This document shows, one piece after another, positions 10,142 to 18,830 of a stretch of DNA of 64,000 nucleotides. The notes beneath the pieces were generated by a model that was given only the letters and a program-made list of their open reading frames with translations, was not told where the DNA came from and did no database searches. Numbering within the stretch: the first letter of the stretch is position 1; every line of letters starts with the position of its first letter. The stretch comes from Cinnamomum chago (lineage: Eukaryota > Streptophyta > Magnoliopsida > Laurales > Lauraceae): the NCBI GenBank assembly GCA_038049695.1, contig CP142456.1:22912501-22976500 (forward strand), written 5' to 3'. Both the position numbers and the translations under genes were made by a program.

Positions 10142-12499
10142 TGATTTGATATAAGTCCTTAAAAATGCATAATTTCATTATCATTTTAGAGTAATTAAGG
10201 ACTTAATCATCAAATCATGCACCATTTTAGTAAAAGATCATGATTCTATGTTTGTGGGCATCAAAGTTTGAATTTGAGTCAAAATTCATTGGAAAGTCGC
10301 ATTTTCCCATAAAATCTTGAATTTCTCTATTTCTTGGCATTGAAAGTCACAAGTTTCTCATAACTTTTGATTCACACATGAAATGATGAAATTTCGTTGC
10401 ACCATTGATTTAATTAAAGAAAACTTGATAAAATGATGAAATCTTATGCATCTATTTAGTGTGAATTGAGGCCCGCATCTTGCAATGTTCTTTTCCTACA
10501 TAAATAGAAAATTCTTTGATCATTGATTATATTATTTGTATTTTTGTGGGGAAATTTAGATTCTTAGGGCTTGTGGAAGAGATAAATCAATTGACGAATC
10601 AAAGAGGGAAAACCAAGATATTGAAGCTCCATATGAGCTCCACTATGCATCCAAAATTGAGTCTCAAATATGAAAGTTATCTTTTGAGAATTATTTTCCA
10701 AGAGAGTATGGGACGTCACACACACCTACCAGCCATGTGGGGTCCATACCACCCTTGTTGGAAGATTCTAAATTTGAAAATTAAAATCAAGCCAAAGAAA
10801 GGAAGGGAAGGAAGGTCTTGTGGAGAAAGAGAACAAATAAAAACAAAGAAAAAAAATTGCAAGAGAAGCCTTGAACGTCCAATACTCATGGTCCCATCTA
10901 GTTGTTGCACAATTTTATTTCATTATGTGGTTAAGTGAAACTCAAATTTTGATTTGAATTTGAGCTAAAGAAGGGAAGGAAATTAGAAAGTCTTGAGGAC
11001 CATGCAAAGACAAGAAGATAAGGAAGACAAATTGCAAAGAATCCCATAGGATATAGGACGTTCCACATGGAGGAGATTCCAAGAGAAACTCACATGTCCA
11101 ATTGGTCCCAACATCTTAGCAAAATCTGAATTTTCAGATTTTTGAAGCTTTGTTGAAAACAAGGTGGGTCCCATTCAAGGAGATTTTCTCAAAGCTATGA
11201 AGAGTCCTAAATATGGAGGGTGGTAATCAGGAAGTTTCAAGATAAATTCTAATTCAAAGAATCCAAGATTTTAGCACCAAGTTGTTAAAGTTAACTCTAA
11301 GAAGATAGGCCTTAAGATTTGAAGTTTGTAACCAAGATTCTTTCAAAGAAGCATTCATACGTCCAACACTTCCATCCCATGACTTCACACGTCCAAGATG
11401 GTGGTCCAAGTGCATCCAAGATTTGTTTCAAATATGAAATTTCAGATTTGAATTGATTCTTAGCTAAAGTGGGCACAAGAGAAGAAGTTGCATAAGATAA
11501 TAAGAATCCTATTTTCACTAGGATTGTGGGCCAATCCCTTGAAACTCTCTCAAAACCCAATAATCCTAATCCAAATTGGACCCCACACTATTAATCCTTA
11601 CCCAAATTAAAACCTTGCTAGTCAAGTCATCAAAAATACATAAAAGGAGCAAAAAAAGGGGCTGCACGACAATACCATTCCCCCATTCCTCTTGGACAAC
11701 CAGCAACAAAAAGCCCCCATTTCCATTAATTTTTCTCGATCTCATCTCCTTCCATCACAACTTCATCCAAGGCCTTCCCTAAGGCACACCACCACTTAGA
11801 TTTCTACACCATCGTCGTGCTGCCGCCGTTGCTATCGTCGCTCCACCATTGGACCAGCCATTCATCATCTTCCCTTGCTTGGATTTCAGATCGCAAAACA
11901 AGAGCCGGTTGGATCGCCGTTCAAGACCGTGAGTCATTCTCCTCCGTTTAGTGTTTCATGTGTCTAGGGTAAGGTTGGATGTTCTTTTTTTTTTTAATTT
12001 AAATAATTTTGTAATGGTTATTTGCTTGTAATGGCTCTTTCATTAATAACTCAAGTTTATGGGGTCTTGGTTTTCACCAATGGGTCAACATCGAATCTTT
12101 GTGTGTAGTGATAGTGCGTACTTGGTGCAGTCGTCTTCATTTTTCTTGATGGCATTAGCAAAGTAACCATTGCAAAATTTTAGAATTAAAATCCATTTTT
12201 TTATTCTTTGATTTTTTTTTATTCTCATTTTACTCATTCTATCAATTATTACAATTGGTTGGACTGACAAATCTTATGGTGAATGCAGTAGTTAGATTAG
12301 GTTTCTAGATTATGATTTTTCTTTTTCTTTGGTTGTAATTAATTTTTTATTAAAGCAGGATTTGTGATTTTTATAGATTTTTGATAGGTTAGAATTAGTA
12401 TTTCAAGAGGACAGGTTTTGCGCGAGTAATTACTCCCTATGGATCGACCTAGGACTTCATCGAGTTATTACTACAATCGATGCCTTACACTTGGGGCCG
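10142..12499 (+). mobile_element. Athila-type solo LTR (B1) in the MULE gene (fossil)
   Basis: It starts TGATTTGATATAAGTCCTTA and near its end carries CTCCCTATGGATCGACCTAG and TTACACTTGGGG. The same landmarks occur, inverted, in the solo LTR at 41163-43827. ACGAA occurs on both sides (10137-10141 and 12500-12504), which would be a 5-bp target duplication; the 3' border lacks the usual CA, so it may be off by a few bases. There are no coding parts, so this is a solo LTR. It splits the N-terminal domain of the ULP-MULE gene and is therefore younger than the MULE. Confidence 0.65.
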
Positions 12500-12505
12500 A
12501 CGAAC

Positions 12506-12672
12506 AATTTACATATGGCTTTTTTGATTTTGTACCAGTATTGGCTGTGTGAGCACACGACAATTGTCAGCCCAAATGAGTCAATGCATTTCCCAAGGAT
12601 ACTAAAGTGGAATCTTAGGGCAGTGAGTATGACACTTAGGAAAAGACCGCTTCATACACTACTAGCTAATGA
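12506..12672 (+). pseudogene. ULP-MULE exon downstream of the LTR insertion
   Basis: The frame reads MAFLILYQYWLCEHTTI and then FPRILKW, the usual continuation of the N-terminal domain (YWLCEHT is conserved in these MULE proteins). It ends at a GT donor in LANE|gtaattt. No stop lies within it. Confidence 0.6.
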
Positions 12673-12777
12673 GGTAATTTTTATAATAATAGTAATTTGT
12701 TATCTTAGTTTCCACTGTCTTATTTTATCTAAGTTTTTAATCTAACATGTTCAGCCTAACACTGTTACCAAATGCAG

Positions 12778-13125
12778 GCCCTTAGTGACAAATTAGATAG
12801 CACATTGCTTGAAGTGCAACGATTCCTGTCTTTGTTGGACAATGGCAGTCGTGATGAGGGGGGCTTAATGGAGATAGAAGGAGAACAAGAAGTACAAGAA
12901 AAAGAAAGCAGTGAAGGAGAAGAGACAGTACAAGAAGATGAAGAGGAAGAAGAAATAGATGAACAGGAAGGAGATGATGGAGACGTAGCAAAAAAGGAAT
13001 AAGGAGACAATGAGGATGAAGGAGAGGAGCAAGATGAAGGAGATGAAGATGAAGAACAAGAAGTGGAAGAAGGAGAGGAGGAAGCAGAGAATAAAATGAT
13101 TGAAGCCACTCAGTTGGATACAACA
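12778..13125 (+). pseudogene. ULP-MULE acidic exon
   Basis: It follows an AAATGCAG acceptor and begins ALSDKLDSTLLEVQRFLSLL. It then becomes a long Glu/Asp/Gly-rich stretch (EEEEEIDEQEGDDGD and similar). One in-frame TAA lies near 13000. Acidic linkers between the N-terminal domain and the coiled coil are common in this MULE protein group. The antisense Ser/Leu-rich frames here are shadows of this composition. Confidence 0.55.
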
Positions 13126-13384
13126 TAATGATAAAGACATTGGTCATCTCCGAATTGGAAGAGTAGAGAGAAGATAATAATAGTGAAGAAACAAATTTAC
13201 TGGTGTGGCGAAACAGTCTATCTCCTTTGGTGTGGAGATGACTGATTATGAACAGATGGCCCTACAGACAGATCTGGTGGTTGCAAACATTTTAGTTGAC
13301 ACCGTATGAGAGGTACCATCTGAAACATAATTTGGATATGAACCAACAGTCGATGATACCGTGCCTTGTCCTGGACACCTATTG

Positions 13385-14023
13385 CAATCCACCGAAAACA
13401 ACGAGCTCAAGAATCTTACTGAAGAGAGTGACAGGGCAACTTCATTAGCCAACCAACTCACCAAGGAGAAGACATAATTACAATCACAGATTCAAAGGAT
13501 GGCTATTGAACTTGAAAGGACGTCGGCAGAAAACAACAGCCTAAAAAAGGAAAGGCTTGAAACTGTAAAAAGGATGGCCAGCTTGCTTAGAGAAAGAGAT
13601 GATGCTCTATTGTTGGTCAAGCAATTGACAAAGGAGAAGACTTCCCTTGAAATACGTAATGTGGACACCGATCAGACTGTAGATGAGTCTTCTCGACTGG
13701 TCAGCTCCCTCAAAGAGCAGTTGAAACATACTGTAAGTGTGTCAGATGTACAGTCCTCAAGAGCTGCAAAGGTAGAAAATGAGGTGAAGGGCCTGAAGAA
13801 AAAATTGATAAATCTGGAATCAAGCAACTTGAAACTGCAACAACTCTTAAAGGAAATGATAATTGATTATACAGAGAAGGGATTGGAATGGGCTGGAAAG
13901 ACATTGGATGATATCTTCCAGCCTTCAAAAAAATCTAATTCACAACAAAAAGGGTGGAGAATGGTAGAGAAAGCAATGGAGGAGGCTGCAACTGATCAAA
14001 AAGTTGAAGGAAATGTTGATGAG
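13385..14023 (+). pseudogene. ULP-MULE coiled-coil exon
   Basis: The long heptad-rich helix (AIELERTSAENNSLKKERLE, LLVKQLTKEKTSLEIRN, VKGLKKKLINLESSNLKLQQ) ends at a GT donor after NVDE near 14023. 13499-14023 is open; an upstream stop (TAA near 13476) interrupts the preceding LTKEKT repeat. LTKEKTSL-type words occur twice about 60 residues apart. A dimerisation role before the protease domain is an inference. Confidence 0.6.
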
Positions 14024-14820
14024 GTAATTGAATTACATGTCCATGTTTGTTTAGATAATTTTTCTTTGAATTGAAATGATATTTTACCTAAGCTTTTATA
14101 TACAAAATATATGAGTTTCTCTTACATTTATCTGAGTCTCTATCAAATTTATCTGTCTTCTGGATGAACTTATGAGAGTTCTCATCAAATTTATCTGACT
14201 TCTATGTGATTTTAACTGACTTTCCATCAAAATTATCTGATATTGGATTGAATTTATATGACCTTGTATACATTCTAATTTATTTAATCTTTATTTGTTT
14301 ATCTCAATTATTGATCAGATCATGTACTCTGAGGCACCATCGAAGTCGGTTAAGGAGGTGAAACAATCCTCCATGGTAAAATGAATTATAAAAAATGGCG
14401 ACAAGGAAAATGTAGCCAACAACTGACCTCTTAAACCTATCCAAAAATACAGTCACTAAGCAAATGAATGCGGCCGACATTGAAAAGCTTAAGTAGATTT
14501 ACGAAACGGAAGGCAATGCGTATGTTACAGTCCTATGCAACTAAGCAATACAGCTGCTGTTGTAAAAAACATTAATCAAAATGTCGACTAATTGAGCACT
14601 TTGTACAATTGCATTTGCAGGGTGCTGGTTTGAGGAGGTGAGGGGATATAGGAAGTATCTTACGAGGACATAATTGCAGTTCTCAGCAAAGTAGAATTGT
14701 CCAGTACCGTAAGCATCCCGACACAAAAACATTGACAGACTATTGCTTCATTTTAGATATATACACAAAATGGTCATGTTCATATAAGATGCTTAACATT
14801 ATCTGTTTGGAATTGAACAG
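14024..14820 (+). other. Introns and degraded exons of the ULP-MULE gene
   Basis: 14090-14320 holds ATCTGAGTTT-type repeats like the other introns. 14320-14400 and 14600-14715 contain short exon-like pieces (MYSEAPSKSVKEVKQSS near 14324) that I cannot place securely. Confidence 0.4.
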
Positions 14821-15627
14821 GTTATTGACTGCTACGCTGAGTTGCTAGGTTATTGAGTTCTAATAGCAACTCACGACAGTCCATCGGGAAGGCTTGCTGC
14901 CTCAAGAAAAATCATACTTCGTAATGAGTTTGTGCTAGGTAACAGACAATAAATGTGTTAACCGTGTCACCATTTACTTTGTTTTAATATATCATAAATA
15001 ATTACTAAACTCGTCTTAATGTAGAAATTCATTACTGGCCCTACGTCAGAAATGAGGGAAAAGATTCTGCCCCCTCAGATCTCCCCGAGTAGAACTGCAA
15101 TCCACAGATTTGTGCATTTTCCGATGAATTCAAATGGAAAAAGGAAGGATGTTGAGCTCTTCCACTGGACACTGTTGGTGCTGGATCAGAAAAAAAGGAG
15201 AGAGTAAACGCACACCCACTAAAATTATGTACTTTGTTTGATTCTGTCGAAATAGTACGTGGAGAACTACAATTATATAAATGTTGAAGATACATAGCCA
15301 TATGGAGCTCCATTGGTAAGCGTGGAAGACGTCCCACAATAGAAAATGGGCTCGTAAGTATCATTGTGCTAATACACTTATTCAATTGATTTAAGAGTAC
15401 CTTATTTACAATCAACTAACGACAGCATGTTCTTTTGCAGTGTTAATTGCGAGGTCATCGTTTGCTATCTTATGAGGCAACTTACTCATAAACAAGTAAT
15501 TGCTTCAAAGTTGCCACATAGTGTCGTTGATGGTTTGAGGGTAGAGATAGTGAGCAAGTTCCTAAATGACATGCATCGCAGTTGGAGAATTGAAAACTTC
15601 CATGCCAGGCAACATTTCGAACAGTGA
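14821..15627 (+). pseudogene. ULP1/SENP-like (C48) peptidase domain
   Basis: The VIDCYAELL block after an AG acceptor at 14820 is the usual entry into plant C48 domains. The catalytic histidine is in LFHWTLLVLD (codon 15163-15165). The nucleophile cysteine is in SVNCEVIVCYLMRQL (codon 15448-15450) after an acceptor at 15440; the usual motif is DCGxxV, so Asp-to-Asn and Gly-to-Glu changes flank the cysteine. The domain ends HFEQ and TGA at 15625-15627. Stops at 14854-14856 and after the histidine block, plus a poorly preserved middle exon, indicate decay. Confidence in the family is high, in function low. Confidence 0.75.
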
Positions 15628-16420
15628 CGGCCAAATGAAGACCATGACATAAACAAGTTTTGAAAGTGTGATGTCATAGTGATGATGAAACAAATTCATG
15701 TAAATCTTTGTATATGAAAAGTGCCAGTGCAACAAACTTGTGAATGTATTTTTTTGGTTCACATGAATGTTGAGGAAACATTTTTGTCAATGTAATCAAC
15801 ACATTTGTGAATGAAGGAATGAATGTAATTATGAATGAATGTATATGAAGACTTTTTGTGAATGTATTTGTACATGAGCGCTCTGAATTGATTTTATCTG
15901 AGTCTTGATATAATTTTAACTGAATTTATTCACAAATGTATCTGAGTTCCGTAGGATATTATCTGTTTTTACATAACTTTATCTGAGTTTTGAAGGAAAT
16001 TATCTGAATTCTGCTACATATTTAATTGAGTCCCATGATTGCTTTATCTAGCTGTTGATTCAAGTTAATCTCAGTTTTAATGCAATTTTAATATCAATTT
16101 TGAACACATTTTATATGATTTAAACTCATTTGTAAGTAATTACTTATAAAAGTAACTACACATTAAACTGTATTAAAAGGACTGTCAATTTGACTTAAAA
16201 TTCACTAATCAGAATTTATATTGTATTCTATATACATCCTAAGAATGGACGATATTAGAAAGAAACTATAGTAAACGTCTAATTCAATGAATTGTTAAAG
16301 AATAGGCTCCTTGCACAATTTCTTATTGTGAATGCCGATCCGACTACATCACCCACATTTTATCTGCTGTGTGATCTCCCCTCTTGACAAAATTCTCTTT
16401 TTTTTCGACTTGCCAGCTGA
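15628..16420. other. Spacer between the two convergent MULE genes
   Basis: AT-rich sequence with AATGTATATGAATG-type repeats at 15740-15870 and ATCTGAGT-type repeats at 15880-16110. It separates two 3' ends, so it should hold both polyadenylation regions. No coding sequence is recognisable. Confidence 0.5.
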
Positions 16421-17320
16421 TCATTTAATTACGGGTGGGTGAACAATAGCTTCAACAACTGTTGGCTCCGGCATCCCCACAGTTGGAATTGGGAATATCT
16501 GCTCGTCGTATGAAGCCCTATATGTATGAGTGTGAAAATAGTGATCCACAAAAAGATTCAGGCCTTTTCCACTCTTTTGAATTGAAGAACAAGCATGGGC
16601 GCATGGGAAGCCATTGATCTGCCACTGATAACAAGAACATATGTGATTAAAAATGTCCACAGTCAATGACGGGTAAGAGTGAACATCGTAAACAATTTCA
16701 CTCGAACACCTGACAGTCCACGTCCTTCCAAGCTGGATCGAAGTATCCAGCCTCTTATCCATATTCGGGCAAATGACAGACTTCCATAGCTAGCTTGGCA
16801 TGGAATGTAGCTATGGTCGGGGCATATGCACATTCTCGAAGCATCATAACCATTATCTCTCTAAATTCATTAGTGTATCCACTTGACAACTTGTCCCTCA
16901 GATTTGCCTTCATTGGTTGGAGGAAAAATGCATGATGGAAAAAATGAAATTCACTTGAAACACCCTCTATGAGACTTGGATTTCTATCGGAAACAAAACT
17001 GATAGTGTGATCCGAAACCAGAACTTTCCTTAAATTTTGCAGAAACCATGTACAATTGTCCCCCGTCTCTGAGTCCACCACCGCGAAAGCAAGAGGAAAC
17101 AAACATGTGGCATGAATAAACAAAGTTTTATATTCCAGCTAGTAAGCAAGAAGAATAGAACGACACAAAGAGACGCTTGAAGCACATAGTTGATTGGTCA
17201 TAATCTAGCATAAAAAGGCTTCATGGATTCACCTCATTTGCCACCTTAATATACCAACGAAGATGGTCAAAAGAAAGCGACGAATCACCATACAACTTAT
17301 TTCTAGCCCTTTTCACACCC
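16421..17320 (-). pseudogene. mudrA-like: MULE (MURA-type) transposase, truncated
   Basis: The 16755-17123 frame carries the MULE DDE region: FPLAFAVVDSETGDNCTWFL, then FVSDRNPSLIEGV (an expected catalytic Asp) and an H..F..PMKANLRDKLSSGY stretch. The 16421-16762 frame holds a SWIM zinc finger, CSCYQWQINGFPCAHAC (C-x-C-x9-C-x-H), which ends most MURA transposases. The two frames overlap out of phase near 16755-16762, so a frameshift separates them. Upstream on -, 17124-17320 still reads YGDSSLSFDHLRWYIKVANE, the usual block before the catalytic domain. Everything further N-terminal was removed at 17320. Such transposases cut and paste at long TIRs. Confidence 0.8.
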
Positions 17321-18114
17321 TGTTAGGGATTTTGTATATTGCAATTTGATGGATGCATTATCATTTTAACATCATTTGAATTTTCACACATGCATTGATT
17401 TAGAAAATCTTGAAATCTTGATTTACACATGCATTGTTTTTAAGACTTGTAGAAATCTTGGTTTTGGCATGTTTTGAATCTTATCTTGGATGCATTTAAA
17501 ATTGAAAAAAGTTTTATAAATAAAGCTAGCCTATGTTTTAAATCTTTCAAATCATTTTAGGCTTTTTATGTTTCATGTTTTTAATCCTCTTAGTTTGATT
17601 TAAATCATGATTCCAAGCTTGATTTATTGGCCCAAAAGTTCCCACAAGAAAGTACTTTGAAATATGCATTTTTGGGGAAATTGGTCCCTGGGCCCGGGTC
17701 AACCTGCAGTGTGCTCGGTCGACCGAGCCCATGGACTCGATCGACCGAGCACACTGCAGGTCGACCGGGAAAGAGCCGTTGGAGCTCTTTTTCAAACGGT
17801 CAGATTTGTGACCGTTGAGCCCAGGTCGACTGGAGAAAGGAGCAGGTCGATCGGGGACTCGCAAGAACTCAATTTTTGAGTATAAAATGAGGTTCATTCC
17901 TCTGTAAAAAGTGTGGATTAAAGTGGAACTAAGAGCCACTCTTGAGGAGTTTGGAGACAAGAAAAAGGGAATGAACTAAGAGAGACCAAGGGGTCATTAG
18001 TGAATCTAAAGCTTGGATTAATGAAGTTAAATCTCTAAGTAAGCTTTACTTTTATTAATCATATGTTATATGCTTTGTTTAAATTATTGGTAAATGAATT
18101 TTAGCATGATAACT
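17321..18114 (+). mobile_element. Family X solo LTR, copy X1, right part missing (fossil)
   Basis: Begins TGTTAGGGATTTTGTATATT and follows copy X3 (45042 onward) for about 790 bp, including the U3 palindromes, a TATA box and a conserved TAAAGCTTGGATTAATGAAG block. It stops at 18112-18114 and fuses into an Athila LTR. Family X is recognised by four copies with TG/CA ends and 5-bp target duplications. No coding region was found, so the lineage is unknown. Confidence 0.7.
17695..17889 (+). promoter_or_regulatory. X1 LTR promoter: palindrome cluster plus TATA box
   Basis: GGTCGACC-type palindromes occur at about 17717-17724, 17739-17745, 17759-17766, 17824-17830 and 17845-17851. They are followed by TATAAAAT at 17881-17888. 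17703-17727 and 17736-17760 form a 25-bp inverted repeat with one mismatch and an 8-base loop. Position and order are the same in the other X copies. Promoter function is inferred from the TATA box and LTR position. Confidence 0.6.
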
Positions 18115-18192
18115 TGAAGAAAAAATTAAAAAAAGGGGAAGTGCCCAAGCACTTTGGAAGTCTAACCAAAGGGGTCCCCACCATGCATGGAC

Positions 18193-18310
18193 CACTACTA
18201 GAAATTTGACCTTTTGCTCATGAAAAGGCGGGTGGCCGCTTGTGGCGGTCGCAAAAGGCCCATTAGCGGCCGCCTATAGTCTAAATGACGGTCGCTAAAG
18301 CCCATTATAA
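18193..18310 (+). repeat. CACTA left terminal and subterminal repeats
   Basis: CACTACTA terminus followed by GTGGCGGTCGCAAAAG, TTAGCGGCCGCC and GACGGTCGCTAAAG. In this superfamily such subterminal motifs are bound by the TNPA-type protein. Confidence 0.8.
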
Positions 18311-18550
18311 TCCCCCCCGCCAAACCCTCTTTTTCCTTCCCACTTTTTTTTCCCCTGCTCCCGCGCTCTCTGCATCTCTTTCTCCTCTGTATCTCCCTCG
18401 ATCGCTCATCTCTCTCTCTCTCTCTCTCTCCCCCTTTCCTCTCTTTCTTCTTCTCTCTTCTCTCCCTCTCCTTCCCTTCTCTCCCCCTCTCTCCGTGCGT
18501 TCACCCTCTCTGCCTAGCCGCCAGCGCCCTGCTTCTCCCTTCCCACTGAT

Positions 18551-18581
<31 letters not shown>

Positions 18582-18830
18582 ATTTGCACGTCCCTCACCT
18601 CACGCCTTTCTCGACTCCTTCGGCATCTCCCTCCTACGCTCACGGTCTCCCTCGCCAGCGCATCCTCACTGTCCCTCCGGCATAGCGGGGCTCTCTCTCT
18701 CTCCGGCCGGCATCCATCAGGTATTCATCTCTCTCTACGTCACACGCACTGTCACTTTCTCTCTCTGCCTCTCTCTCACACATCAAACCTCTTTCCCTAA
18801 ATCCCTAAACTTCTAACTCTATCCCTGATT
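18311..18830 (+). other. CT-rich low-complexity leader in CACTA
   Basis: Dominated by (TC)n and C-rich runs, e.g. 18408-18430 and 18550-18574. Open frames on both strands (171 and 112 aa) come from the repeat (Ser/Leu/Pro or Arg/Glu) and are not genes. A pyrimidine-rich 5' untranslated region of the TNP transcript or a captured promoter is possible. Confidence 0.5.

Larger units (their letters stand above)
8256..15627 (+). pseudogene. MULE-borne ULP1-like cysteine protease gene, whole extent
   Basis: Exon-like blocks in order: a lysine/glutamate-rich start (ATG 8256), a basic stretch and folded N-terminal domain (9329-10141), its continuation (12506-12672), a very acidic stretch (12778-13125), a coiled coil (13385-14023) and a C-terminal C48 peptidase (14821-15627). 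AT-rich introns with GT and AG borders lie between (for example donor at 12672, acceptors before 12778, 14821 and 15440). Such proteins are thought to remove SUMO/ubiquitin-like modifiers; their role in transposition is unknown. In-frame stops (TAA 9590-9592; the TAA in the acidic block near 13000; TGA 14854-14856) and an LTR insertion show it is no longer functional. Confidence 0.7.
7681..17320. mobile_element. MULE carrying an ULP1-type protease gene (Kaonashi-like)
   Basis: A Mutator-like element with two convergent genes: a multi-exon ULP-type protease gene on + (8256-15627) and a MURA-type transposase on - (16421-17320). The pairing of a MULE transposase with a C48 (ULP1/SENP-like) peptidase is known from plant MULEs such as Arabidopsis Kaonashi. 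The left end is placed near 7681 by a terminal-like TTTGGTCGGAGGTCCCTC block. The right end is gone: at 17320 the transposase is cut by a family X LTR. A solo LTR interrupts the protease gene. Stops in both genes make it non-autonomous now. A 9-bp target duplication cannot be tested because one end is missing. Confidence 0.75.

Noticed and set aside
12782-13147. Three antisense frames rich in Ser, Leu or Phe
   Set aside because: They are shadows of the Glu/Asp-rich exon of the ULP-MULE gene on the other strand.
17695-17770. Cloning polylinker or vector contamination (GTCGAC, CTGCAG, CCATGG sites close together)
   Set aside because: Related clusters lie at the same place in all four X LTRs, so they belong to the element.
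18285-18800. 171-codon frame, and 112-codon antisense frame, in a CT-rich stretch
   Set aside because: Both are translations of (TC)n and C-rich low complexity; no domain, no codon bias, no homologous block.
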